Of a DNA stretch of 23,466 bases, positions 1-9,657 are shown piece after piece. Within the stretch, counting starts at the first letter, position 1. The number at the start of each line of letters is the position of its first letter. The stretch is taken from assembly GCA_050700835.1 (NCBI GenBank), contig JBOHDX010000101.1, forward strand, positions 1-23,466. The letters run 5' to 3'. The position numbers and the translations under genes were made by a program. Source of the stretch: JBOHDX01 sp050700835 (GTDB lineage Bacteria; Actinomycetota; Actinomycetes; Propionibacteriales; Nocardioidaceae). Below the pieces are notes generated by a model, which did not search any database, was not told the DNA's origin, and saw nothing but the letters and a program-made list of their open reading frames with translations.

Positions 1-4
1 GTAT

Positions 5-25
5 CCGCCGTATCAGGGGCGGCGG
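5..25. terminator. Small GC hairpin at the left edge
   Basis: CCGCCG (5-10) can pair with CGGCGG (20-25) around a 9-nt loop. It may be the terminator of a gene lying outside the window to the left. There is no T-tract on either side, so this is weak. No gene is visible in positions 1-121. Confidence 0.25.
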
Positions 26-79
26 TACCAAGCGACCATGGGTGGCCGCGCCATGCGGTGGCAACCTGTCCCGCCGGAA

Positions 80-95
80 CCTACGATGGCGTAGG
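80..95. promoter_or_regulatory. Inverted repeat over a possible -10 site of the desaturase gene
   Basis: CCTACG (80-85), a 4-nt spacer, then CGTAGG (90-95). The left arm overlaps TACGAT (82-87), a plausible -10 hexamer, with a weak -35 match TGGCAA at 59-64 and a 17-bp spacer. The arrangement fits a repressor site that blocks the promoter of the downstream desaturase. This is inference from geometry only. Confidence 0.35.
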
Positions 96-121
96 TAAGC
101 CACCCGGCGGAGGGACGCGTC

Positions 122-1063
122 ATGGCAGTGCAGATCGACCAGACCCAGATGCTGCGAGAGCTGGAGCCCGTGGTCGAGGAGAACCTCGAACGTCACATGA
201 AGGTCGCCCGGGACTGGATGCCGCACGAGTACATCCCGTGGAGCGAGGGTCGCGACTACGACGGCGTGCTCGACGGAGACCCGTGGGTGACCGAGGACTC
301 GTCGATGTCCGAGGTGGCCAGGTCCGCGCTGATCGTCAACCTGCTCACCGAGGACAACCTGCCCAGCTACCACCACGAAGTCGCCGTCCTGTTCGGACGC
401 GACGCCGCATGGGGGGAGTGGGTCCACCGCTGGACCGCCGAGGAGGGCCGGCACGGCGCCGCCATCCGCGACTACCTCCTGGTGACCCGCGCCGTCGACC
501 CGGTCGCGCTGGAGAAGGCGCGCATGGACCACATGTCAAACGGCTACACATCCGCCAACCACCAGGACCTGCTCAGATCGCTGGCGTACGTCAGCTTCCA
601 GGAGCTGGCCACCAGGGTGTCGCACCGCAATACCGGCCGGGTGACGAACAACCCCGTCGCCGACCAGCTGCTGGCCCGCATCGCGGCGGATGAGAACCTC
701 CACATGATCTTCTACCGCAACCTGCTCGGGGCCGCGCTGCAACTGGCGCCGGACGAGACGATGCGGGCCATCACCGACGTGGTGAAGACGTTCGAGATGC
801 CCGGCGCCGACATCGCCGGGTTCGCCCGCAAGGCGGTGGAGATGGCCGTCGCCGGCGTCTACGACTTGCGGCAGCACCGCGACGACGTGGTGATGCCGGT
901 GCTGCGCTACTGGAAGGTGTTCGACGTCGAGGGTTTGTCCAAGCAGGGCGAGGAGGCCCGGGACGAGCTGTCCGCCTTCCTCGACGAGCTCGACACGTCG
1001 GCGTCGCGGTTCGAGGACAAGCGCGACGCGCTCAAGGCCAGGCTCGCCCACCGCGCCGGCTGA
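122..1063 (+). CDS. Acyl-[acyl-carrier-protein] desaturase (ferritin-like di-iron)
   Basis: A soluble di-iron enzyme of the FA_desaturase_2 / DesA family, which uses O2 and reduced ferredoxin to put a cis double bond into an acyl chain carried by ACP. The metal-ligand pattern of the family is complete: Glu77 in TEDNLP, the pair E108-x-x-H111 in EEGRH, Glu161 in SFQELA, and E191-x-x-H194 in DENLH. The length, 313 aa, is close to mycobacterial DesA1/DesA2. There are no membrane segments, as expected. The start is supported by GGAGGG about 7 nt before the ATG. It is a single-gene transcript that ends 13 bp from the convergent cation-efflux gene. The position of the introduced double bond cannot be read from the sequence. 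Confidence 0.93.
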   Translation: MAVQIDQTQMLRELEPVVEENLERHMKVARDWMPHEYIPWSEGRDYDGVLDGDPWVTEDSSMSEVARSALIVNLLTEDNLPSYHHEVAVLFGRDAAWGEWVHRWTAEEGRHGAAIRDYLLVTRAVDPVALEKARMDHMSNGYTSANHQDLLRSLAYVSFQELATRVSHRNTGRVTNNPVADQLLARIAADENLHMIFYRNLLGAALQLAPDETMRAITDVVKTFEMPGADIAGFARKAVEMAVAGVYDLRQHRDDVVMPVLRYWKVFDVEGLSKQGEEARDELSAFLDELDTSASRFEDKRDALKARLAHRAG

Positions 1064-1076
1064 CCACCGTACCCGC

Positions 1077-2117
1077 TCAGCGGGGAGGGGGCGCGTCGGT
1101 CGGGTCGAGGAACACGTGGGTGACCTCGGGGAACCTCGCCCGCAGCCGTTGGTCCACCGTCTCGGCCTGCTTCTCCACCGTCCCGCCGCTGATTTTGTCG
1201 TCGATGTCGACCCGGGCCGCGACCAGGACCTCGCCAGGTCCGAGCCGCAAGGTCATCAGTTCGACCACCGAGTCCACTCCGGGCGAGTCGACGATGATGT
1301 CGCGGATGGCCCGCTGGACATCGGCCGGAACGGAACGCCCGATCAGGTTCTCTTTGTTCTCCCGGCCCAGGGCCTGTGCGGTGACCACGAGCAGCACCCC
1401 GATGGCGATCGACGCGGCCCCGTCCCACCAGCCCACACCAGTGATCGCGTGCAGCGTCAGCCCCGCCGTCGCCAGCAGGATGCCGATCAGTGCCGCGGTG
1501 TCCTCGAACGCCACGGTCTTCGCGGTCGGGTCGGACATGCTCCGCAGGTGCTCCATCGTGCCGACCCCGGCCTGCCCGGCCTCCCGGTGCACCTGGCCCA
1601 GAGCCCGCAACCACGACGTCCCCTCGAGGGCGAACGACAGGGCCAGCACGAGGTACGCCACCACCAGCTCGGTCAGGGGTTGCGGGTGCAGGATCGCCTG
1701 GACTCCCTCGAGGATCGAGAAGCCGGCGCCGAGCACGAAGATCCCCACGGCCGCGAGGAGGGCCCAGAAGTAGCGCTCGGCCCCGTAGCCGAACTGGTGC
1801 TCGGCGTCCGCCGGCCGCGCGCTGCGACGTAGCGCGGTGAACAGGAACACCTGGTTCAAGGTGTCGGCCACCGAGTGCGCGGCCTCCGCCAGCAGGGCAC
1901 TGGAGCCCGACAGCATGCCTGCCGCTGTCTTCGCCACCGCGATCAGGAGGTTGACTCCCCCGGCCACCAGAACGGTGCGCATCGACTCGCCGCTGCCCGT
2001 CAGGGCTGGACCGGTCGGGGCTGGGCCGGTCGGGGCTGGGCCGCTGGAGGAGGATGGCGGCCGCGCGGGGGCCGCGCCGGTTGGGGGGCGGCCGGACGGG
2101 CCCGAGGGTTCGGTCAC
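1077..2117 (-). CDS. Cation diffusion facilitator (CDF) family metal/H+ antiporter
   Basis: A membrane protein of 346 aa that probably exports a divalent metal (Zn, Fe, Co or Mn class) in exchange for protons. Six hydrophobic segments lie roughly between residues 46 and 260. The second carries the CDF-type HxxxD motif (AHSVAD) and the fifth begins with an acidic pair (FEDTAAL). The C-terminal 85 residues match the soluble ferredoxin-like CDF tail that binds metal and mediates dimerisation. The N-terminal ~45 residues are a Pro/Ala/Thr/Gly-rich extension containing a PTGPA-like repeat coded by a 15-bp tandem repeat. The start used is GTG at 2117, just downstream of a TAGGAC hexamer (leaderless). 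The ATG at 1982 (residue 46), right before TM1, is an alternative. The metal cannot be assigned from sequence. Confidence 0.88.
   Translation of the reverse strand: MTEPSGPSGRPPTGAAPARPPSSSSGPAPTGPAPTGPALTGSGESMRTVLVAGGVNLLIAVAKTAAGMLSGSSALLAEAAHSVADTLNQVFLFTALRRSARPADAEHQFGYGAERYFWALLAAVGIFVLGAGFSILEGVQAILHPQPLTELVVAYLVLALSFALEGTSWLRALGQVHREAGQAGVGTMEHLRSMSDPTAKTVAFEDTAALIGILLATAGLTLHAITGVGWWDGAASIAIGVLLVVTAQALGRENKENLIGRSVPADVQRAIRDIIVDSPGVDSVVELMTLRLGPGEVLVAARVDIDDKISGGTVEKQAETVDQRLRARFPEVTHVFLDPTDAPPPR
2003..2047. repeat. 15-bp tandem repeat, three copies, inside the CDF gene
   Basis: Three consecutive 15-bp units start at 2003, 2018 and 2033 with the core GGGCTGGNCCGGTCG; the third diverges at its end. 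The repeat is in frame and gives a Pro-Thr-Gly-Pro-Ala pattern in the N-terminal tail of the metal transporter. It probably arose by slippage and may vary in copy number between strains. Confidence 0.8.
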
Positions 2118-2123
2118 GCCTCT

Positions 2124-2129
2124 GTCCTA
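2124..2129 (-). promoter_or_regulatory. Leaderless -10 hexamer of the CDF gene
   Basis: Read on the minus strand, TAGGAC ends 6 bp before the GTG start at 2117, with no Shine-Dalgarno sequence between. It fits the leaderless -10 pattern repeated across this window, although the final base is C rather than T. Confidence 0.45.
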
Positions 2130-2164
2130 CCGGAGAGCGGCGCCGGGCGCCGATCCGACCAGGG

Positions 2165-2204
2165 AATCGACAATGGCGTCGCCCCGGCGACCGCATTGTC
2201 GATT
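2165..2204. repeat. 40-bp dispersed palindromic element, copy 1
   Basis: Outer arms AATCGACAATG (2165-2175) and CATTGTCGATT (2194-2204) are perfect complements. After a 2-bp mismatch, inner arms GTCGCC (2178-2183) and GGCGAC (2186-2191) also pair. The reverse complement of this element is 34/40 identical to positions 12135-12174. It lies between the end of the helicase gene (2227) and the start of the CDF gene (2117), both on the minus strand. It could act as a transcription terminator for the helicase, or be a REP-like mobile repeat, or both. There is no T-tract. Confidence 0.8.
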
Positions 2205-2226
2205 GCTCGGGTGGGGCGGGTCGCGG

Positions 2227-4368
<2,142 letters not shown>

Positions 4369-4369
4369 G

Positions 4370-5704
4370 TCAGCGCGCGAGTGCTCCCATCGGGTCCCAA
4401 GCCGGGAGTACGACCGGCTCCGCGTCCAGCGCGGCCACAAGCTCGGGCGGGAGGGCCTGTCTGCGGACGGCGATCTCGAACACAAACTCGTCGAACCAGT
4501 TGTCGTTCATCGTCCAGAAGCCCTTGTCGGCCTTGTCGTCGCCCCAGCTGTTCTCGACCCGCCAGCGGCGTGGCGACCCGTCGACCACGTCGACACCGGT
4601 GAAGAGCATGGCGTGGGTCATCATCGTGCCCTGGTGAAGGAGCCGGTCGGACTTGGTCAGGTCACTGGTGCGGGCGTACACGGAGTCGTAGTCGAACAGG
4701 TCACGGTCCCAGTAGCCGAGGTCGGCGTTCATCATCTTGTCGACGTCGCACCCGAACCAGACCGGCTCCCCGCCGACGATCGTCTCCATCGAGAGCCGCT
4801 TGATCAGGTCGGACTCCACATTGAGGTAGACGACCGGGGGAGCGCCCACGACGTTGCCGAGGTGCTCGACGGTGTAGGTCCGGCCGTAGTCGTTGGCCGG
4901 TCGCGGATCGTTGACGATGCACACGAAGTCGTCCAAGGGCAGAGTGACGTACTGCTCGGCGAACTGCAGCGGGGTCATCGCCTCGTCCCGGTGGAAGTGG
5001 CGGTCCTTGTCGGTCCACTGCCACACGAACGACCGCGGCGGGGTGCCGAGGTGGATCGAGAGGATCCGGTGCACGGTGGTCAGCACCTCGGCCTTGGTCT
5101 TGCGCAGCGCGTCCTCGGTCTCTCCCGCGGCCGCGGCCGCTCGCAGGTCGCGCGCAGCCTGACGCAGGGTGTACGACAGGGCCCGGTTGAGCTGGTGGGT
5201 CGCCGACGACGACTGGGTCTCAGGCATCGCCGCCTTGGGCACCAACCCGTGTTTGCGCACGAGAGCCACGAACATGTTCCACTGCCCGCCGTCCTCCGCC
5301 GGATCCGTCAGCAGGTGGGCCACGGTGCGGTCGTCGACCTCGGAGTCTGCGGTCTCGATGATCGACTCGAGCCAGTGGTTCGCCTTCTCCAGCTTGTCCC
5401 AGAACAACAGGTGGTTCTGCGAGAACTCGAAGTCCTTGACGTCCATCGTCGCGGCGGCGCCGGCGCGCAGCAGGTTGAGGCCGGCGAACATCCAGCAGCG
5501 TCCGCTCTTCTGCTGGTGTGTGACCTTCCAGTCGTCGAGCAGGTTCGAGACGCTGTGGTCGATGCCCACCACGATGGAGCGGTCGAGCGCGATGTCGTCG
5601 ACAGGCGTCTTGGTCACGGCGTTCTGCATCAGCCGGTGCGCCGGGTCGGCGCTGAAGTCCTTGCCGAGCTGTTCGATGGTGCGACTGGTCAGTGGGCGAT
5701 CCAT
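4370..5704 (-). CDS. pepC: Aminopeptidase C / bleomycin hydrolase family cysteine peptidase (C1B)
   Basis: A cytosolic papain-fold peptidase of the PepC / bleomycin hydrolase family, which in relatives forms a hexameric barrel and trims peptides from the N-terminus. The catalytic triad is visible: Cys70 in QQKSGRCW, His364 in MTHAMLF and Asn385 in VENSWGDD. The length is 444 aa, normal for the family, and there is no signal peptide. The start at 5704 is chosen over the in-frame ATG at 5731 because GGAGAGG sits 7 nt before it. The stop is separated by one base from the GTG of the RecQ-like gene, so the two are almost certainly co-transcribed. A functional link between a peptidase and a helicase is not obvious. 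Confidence 0.92.
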   Translation of the reverse strand: MDRPLTSRTIEQLGKDFSADPAHRLMQNAVTKTPVDDIALDRSIVVGIDHSVSNLLDDWKVTHQQKSGRCWMFAGLNLLRAGAAATMDVKDFEFSQNHLLFWDKLEKANHWLESIIETADSEVDDRTVAHLLTDPAEDGGQWNMFVALVRKHGLVPKAAMPETQSSSATHQLNRALSYTLRQAARDLRAAAAAGETEDALRKTKAEVLTTVHRILSIHLGTPPRSFVWQWTDKDRHFHRDEAMTPLQFAEQYVTLPLDDFVCIVNDPRPANDYGRTYTVEHLGNVVGAPPVVYLNVESDLIKRLSMETIVGGEPVWFGCDVDKMMNADLGYWDRDLFDYDSVYARTSDLTKSDRLLHQGTMMTHAMLFTGVDVVDGSPRRWRVENSWGDDKADKGFWTMNDNWFDEFVFEIAVRRQALPPELVAALDAEPVVLPAWDPMGALAR

Positions 5705-5972
5705 GCCTGAGCCTCTCCGGTCCCTCCGCATCGATCGTCCGTGCTGCCGATCGGCGCTTCATCTGTGGTCTGGGTGGCTCCGAGCCTACGCCTCGACACC
5801 AACGCAGTTTCACAGATGCTGAACCCCCGTACCCCTAGTGGCGGGCCATGTGAAGTCGGTGACCTGGGGTTGCCTGCTCGACGCAGCAGCGGCAGATCGT
5901 CTTCGCACCGATGAGTTTTGGTCGTGCGAGCCGTCTATGCAGCAGGGTCCAAGTCAATCGGAGGTGTTGAAG

Positions 5973-6509
5973 ATGCGGAAGGTCGTCGTGTACGAGCTGC
6001 TGTCCCTCGACGGCGTCGCGGAGAAGCCCGACGGGTTCTTCGCCGACTGGGACGACGCGATGGAGGCCGACCTCGGCGCCGTCATCGCGGCGCAGGACAC
6101 GGTCATCCTCGGCCGGCGCAGCTACGAGGAGTGGGCCGAGTTCTGGCCGGGCAGCGACATCGAGCCGTTCGCGACGTTCATCAACGGGGTCGCGAAGCAC
6201 GTCGCCACCTCCACGCCGCTCGATCGGAAGTGGGCCAATGCGACCGTGGTCGACGGCGAGCTGGTCGAGTTCGTGCGGGATCTGAGGAACCAACCCGGAG
6301 CCGACATCGGCGTGCATGCAAGCATCTCGGTCGCGCAGGCACTGCTTGCCGCGGGCGTCGTCGACGAGCTCAGGCTGGTGATGGCACCGGCGATCGCGGG
6401 CAGCGGGCGGAGGCTCCTCGACGGCTTGCCGGCGACTCGGCTCGAGTCGATCCGATGCACGACCTCTCCGACCGGCTCTCTGCTCGTCGGCTACCGCGTC
6501 ATCAGCTGA
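5973..6509 (+). CDS. Dihydrofolate reductase / RibD C-terminal domain family protein
   Basis: A small cytosolic protein, 178 aa, with the DHFR-like fold found in the RibD C-terminal domain. It starts with the characteristic VVVYELLSLDGVAEKPDG, and has VILGRRSYEEW (residues 44-54) and the C-terminal signature ISVAQALLAAGVVDELRL (118-135), followed by APAIAGSGRRLLDG. It probably reduces a substrate with NADPH, but members of this family rarely have a known substrate, and it is not the housekeeping folA. The ATG at 5973 is preceded by GGAGGTG at the right distance, so the open frame upstream to 5838 is not coding. Its last 8 bases overlap the end of the convergent flavoprotein gene. Confidence 0.85.
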   Translation: MRKVVVYELLSLDGVAEKPDGFFADWDDAMEADLGAVIAAQDTVILGRRSYEEWAEFWPGSDIEPFATFINGVAKHVATSTPLDRKWANATVVDGELVEFVRDLRNQPGADIGVHASISVAQALLAAGVVDELRLVMAPAIAGSGRRLLDGLPATRLESIRCTTSPTGSLLVGYRVIS

Positions 6510-7866
6510 GGAGGTCCTCGATCGCCTCGCTGATCCCGCGGTGGAACGTCGGGTACGCCCAGATCGAGTGCCGAAGCGTTGCCACGGGCACGCTGGCGCG
6601 TACCGCCACGGCCAGACCGGAGAGCGCCTCACCGCCCACCGGCCCGGCGCTGGTGGCGCCCACCAGGACCCCACGGTCGGCGTCCTCGACGACCTTGATG
6701 AAGCCGTCGTTGCCAGCCTTGTGGATCCAGCCTCGGGCGTTCGCCGGGATCTGGGCCGTGCCGGTGCGTACCCAGATTCCGGCGTCCTTGGCCTGCCGCT
6801 CGGTCATGCCCACAGCCCCGACTTCTGGGTCGGTGAACGTGACGCGGGGAAGTGCCGCGTAGTCGGCAGGTGGACCGTCCTCGCCCAAGATGGAGGCGAC
6901 CGCGATCCGGGACTGGTACATCGCGACGTGGGTGAACGCGCCCTTGCCGGTCACATCGCCCACCGCCCACACGTCGTGGGCGGCCCGCTGGTGCTCGTCC
7001 ACGTCGATCGAGTGCGAGCTCGGGTCGAGGCCGACGTGCTCGAGACCGAGATCGTCGAGCCGAGCACGTCGGCCGGTGGCGACCAGCAGCCGATCCGCGG
7101 TCACGTCGTCCGCCCCGTCCACCGACAGCGCGAACCGCTCTCCGTCCAACCTCACTCGGGTCACCTTGGCATCGGTGTGGACGGTCAAGCCCTCGCGGCA
7201 GAGAACGTCGTGCAGCAGTGCGGAGGCCTCCGGCTCTTCTATCGCGACCAAGCGGTCGGCACCCTCGACGACCGTGATGGCCGAGCCGAACCTGGCGAAC
7301 ATCTGCGCCAGCTCGAGTCCGATCGAGCCACCGCCCAGCACAGCCAACGAGTCCGGGACTCTCTCTGTGCTGATGGCCTCCCGGTTCGTCCAGTACGGCA
7401 GGCCGTGCAACCCGTCGATCGCGGGGATGACCGGCGCGGTCCCGGTGGCGATGACGATGCCGCGATCTGCGTGCACGACCTCGGCGCCCATCTGCACGTC
7501 GTGCGGGCCGACCAGACGCCCGCGCTCCTTGACCACGCGGGCGCCCTTGCCGGCCAGCCGGTCCACGGCAACCTTGTCGTTCCAGGTGTCGGTCGCCTCG
7601 TCGCGGATCCGCCGCGCGACCGGAGTGAAGTCGGGGTGCACCTCCGCGGCGCCGGACATGCCGGGGATCCGTCGGCCCTCCGCCAGCAGGTTGCCGGCCC
7701 GGATCATCATCTTGCTGGGAATACAGCCCCAGTAGGGACACTCGCCACCGACAAGCTCCGCCTCGACCGCCACGACCGACAGGCCGGCCTCGGCCAGTCG
7801 GCCCGCGACATCCTCACCACCGGGTCCGAGTCCGAGGACGACGACGTCCGCGGTGGACTCGGTCAC
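6502..7866 (-). CDS. FAD/NAD(P)-dependent disulfide oxidoreductase, Lpd/MerA-like
   Basis: A 454-aa flavoprotein of the pyridine nucleotide-disulfide oxidoreductase class I family. The N-terminus has the FAD-binding GLGPGG (12-17). The redox pair is Cys43 and Cys48 in GGECPYWGCIPSK. A second Rossmann motif, LGGGSIGLELA, binds NAD(P), and AVGDVTGKGAFTH is the second FAD motif. At the C-terminus, where dihydrolipoamide dehydrogenase has the HPTxxE active-site dyad, this protein reads YPTFHR (438-443): Tyr replaces the His and Arg the Glu. It is therefore unlikely to be a true Lpd, and no 2-oxoacid dehydrogenase genes are nearby. The GTG start overlaps the TGA of the upstream aldehyde dehydrogenase (GTGA), indicating translational coupling. 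The natural electron acceptor is unknown. Confidence 0.87.
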   Translation of the reverse strand: MTESTADVVVLGLGPGGEDVAGRLAEAGLSVVAVEAELVGGECPYWGCIPSKMMIRAGNLLAEGRRIPGMSGAAEVHPDFTPVARRIRDEATDTWNDKVAVDRLAGKGARVVKERGRLVGPHDVQMGAEVVHADRGIVIATGTAPVIPAIDGLHGLPYWTNREAISTERVPDSLAVLGGGSIGLELAQMFARFGSAITVVEGADRLVAIEEPEASALLHDVLCREGLTVHTDAKVTRVRLDGERFALSVDGADDVTADRLLVATGRRARLDDLGLEHVGLDPSSHSIDVDEHQRAAHDVWAVGDVTGKGAFTHVAMYQSRIAVASILGEDGPPADYAALPRVTFTDPEVGAVGMTERQAKDAGIWVRTGTAQIPANARGWIHKAGNDGFIKVVEDADRGVLVGATSAGPVGGEALSGLAVAVRASVPVATLRHSIWAYPTFHRGISEAIEDLLS

Positions 7867-9332
7867 AGTTTGATCCCGACGTACTTGACCTCGAGGTACT
7901 CGTCGATCCCCTCGGCGCCGCCCTCCCGGCCGAACCCGCTGGCCTTGACACCACCGAACGGCGCTGCCGGGTTGGACACCACGCCCTGGTTGATGCCGAC
8001 CATCCCGGTCTCGAGCCCCTCCGCAACCCTGACGGCCCGCGACAGGTCCTGGGTGAACGCGTACGCGATGAGGCCGTACTCGGTGTCGTTGGCCATCGCC
8101 ACCCCCTCGTCGTCGTCAGCGAAGGTGAAGATGGGCGCCACCGGACCGAAGATCTCCTGGCGGAACACGTCGGCCTCGGTCGGCACTCCGGTGAGGACGG
8201 TAGGGGAGTAGAAGTAGCCCGGTCCGTCCGGTCGACTGCCGCCGACCGCGACATCGGCGCCCGCACCGACGGCCTGGTCGACGAGCTGGGCGACCTTGTC
8301 CCGCTGCTTGGCCTCGACCAGCGGCCCGACCTGAACGTCGTCGTCCGTGCCGCGCCCCACCGTGAGACCGCCCATGCGCTCGGCGATCTTGGTGGTGAAC
8401 TCATCCGCCACCGACTCGTGCACCAGGAACCGGTTGGCCGCGGTGCAGGCCTCGCCGATGTTGCGCATCTTGGCGAGCATCGCGCCGTCCACGGCTGCAT
8501 CGACGTCGGCGTCGCCGAAGACCAGGAACGGGGCATTTCCGCCGAGCTCCATCGACACCCGGAGCAACCCTTCGGCCGACTGCTCGACCAGCGTGCGCCC
8601 CACCTCGGTGGAGCCAGTGAACGTGAGCTTGCGCAGCCGCGGATCGCGGATCAGCGGCTCCATCACCGCGCCGGTCGACGACGTGGTGACGATGTTGAGG
8701 ACCCCCGGCGGCAGTCCGGCTTCGGTGAGGATGTCGGCCAGGGCGAGCATCGACAGCGGAGTCAGGGATGCCGGCTTGACGACCATGGTGCAACCGGCGG
8801 CGATGGCAGGGCCGATCTTGCGAGTGCCCATCGCCAGGGGGAAGTTCCACGGTGTGATCATCAGACACGGGCCGACGGGTTGCTTCATGGTGAGCAACCG
8901 GGTGGCACCGTTGGGGGCCGTCGCGTAGCGACCAGCCACCCGCACCGCCTCCTCGGAGAACCACCGGAAGAACTCCGCGGCGTACGCGATCTCGGCTCGG
9001 GACTCCGCGAGCGGCTTGCCCATCTCCAAGGTCATCAGCAGCGCGAGGTCCTCGGCCCGCTCGGTGATCAGCTCGAAGGCCTTGCGCAGGATCTCGCCGC
9101 GGTCCCGAGGTGCGGTGGCCGCCCACGACGCCTGGGTGTCGACGGCCGCGTCGAGCGCCGCCTTGCCGTCAGCGACGGTGGCGTCGGCGACCGCGGCGAT
9201 CGTCTCGCCGGTGGACGGGTCCTCGACGTCGACGGTGCCGCCGCCGCTCGCGTCCCGCCAGCCGCCGCCGATGAACAGCCCGGTGGGTGCGGCATCGATG
9301 ACCCGGGCCTCGTTTCCAGCCAGTGCCGTCAC
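7863..9332 (-). CDS. NAD(P)-dependent aldehyde dehydrogenase, succinate-semialdehyde dehydrogenase-like
   Basis: A cytosolic aldehyde dehydrogenase of 489 aa that oxidises an aldehyde to the acid. Catalytic residues are all present: Asn163 in TPWNFP, Lys186 in VVKPAS, Glu262 in MELGGN and the nucleophile Cys296 in GEACTAANR. The overall sequence, including the FTGSTEVGR and MNDTEYGL-like segments, fits the succinate-semialdehyde / glutarate-semialdehyde dehydrogenase group, but the substrate is an inference. The GTG at 9332 is chosen because AGGAGG lies 5 nt before it, so the frame upstream to 9410 is likely untranslated. The gene ends in a 4-bp overlap with the flavoprotein gene. A long inverted repeat at 9428-9458 upstream may be the operator of this pair. 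Confidence 0.9.
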   Translation of the reverse strand: MTALAGNEARVIDAAPTGLFIGGGWRDASGGGTVDVEDPSTGETIAAVADATVADGKAALDAAVDTQASWAATAPRDRGEILRKAFELITERAEDLALLMTLEMGKPLAESRAEIAYAAEFFRWFSEEAVRVAGRYATAPNGATRLLTMKQPVGPCLMITPWNFPLAMGTRKIGPAIAAGCTMVVKPASLTPLSMLALADILTEAGLPPGVLNIVTTSSTGAVMEPLIRDPRLRKLTFTGSTEVGRTLVEQSAEGLLRVSMELGGNAPFLVFGDADVDAAVDGAMLAKMRNIGEACTAANRFLVHESVADEFTTKIAERMGGLTVGRGTDDDVQVGPLVEAKQRDKVAQLVDQAVGAGADVAVGGSRPDGPGYFYSPTVLTGVPTEADVFRQEIFGPVAPIFTFADDDEGVAMANDTEYGLIAYAFTQDLSRAVRVAEGLETGMVGINQGVVSNPAAPFGGVKASGFGREGGAEGIDEYLEVKYVGIKL

Positions 9333-9657
9333 GGCACCCTCCTCGACGTGTGGACGCGCAGCGCGCGTGACCTTCCCCGTGGGGCAAGCCGACCACTCCG
9401 AGGCGGTCACGGCAAGTCGGTCTCAGCACGCACCGTGACCTCTGTGATCACGGTGTGTGTTCACTCGATGACGGCGCGTACGGAAAGCGTCACCGTTCGG
9501 CTGATTTCCGGCACTCGGGCTGTGGTCGTACCCGGCCCGGCCCTACGGTGGAACTCATCCGCGCGGCCCCAAGCCCGCACCAGAACCCGAAGCGGTACGC
9601 CCCTCGGCACGCTCCGCACCAGCACCAGACCGCGACCTCAGGAGAACGGCCCCAGCG
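9333..9657. other. 325-bp divergent intergenic region
   Basis: This gap separates the aldehyde dehydrogenase (-) from the NERD-like gene (+) and must hold both promoters. The clearest structure is the inverted repeat at 9428-9458. TACGGT at 9552-9557 or nearby could be a -10 for the rightward gene, but no good -35 is seen. Nothing else was recognised and no small gene is supported. Confidence 0.5.
9428..9458. promoter_or_regulatory. Operator-like inverted repeat upstream of the aldehyde dehydrogenase
   Basis: CACCGTGA (9431-9438), a 9-nt spacer, then TCACGGTG (9448-9455). With one mismatch the arms extend to 11 bp (ACGCACCGTGA / TCACGGTGTGT). The centre lies about 110 bp upstream of the aldehyde dehydrogenase start and about 215 bp upstream of the NERD-like gene. 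The shape fits a dimeric regulator binding site. No regulator gene is adjacent. Confidence 0.5.

Noticed and set aside
907..2196. A 429-codon minus-strand frame overlapping the CDF gene in another phase
   Set aside because: The CDF frame has membrane segments and family motifs; the alternative is Arg/Gly-rich and featureless.
5760..5818. Widely spaced inverted repeat CATCTGTG (5760-5767) / CACAGATG (5811-5818) between pepC and the DHFR-like gene
   Set aside because: The arms are 8 bp with 43 bp between them. This could occur by chance, and no promoter element anchors it, so I did not list it as a site.
6502..7866. Dihydrolipoamide dehydrogenase (lpdA)
   Set aside because: The C-terminal His-Glu pair needed for that reaction is replaced by Tyr and Arg, and no partner 2-oxoacid dehydrogenase genes are nearby.
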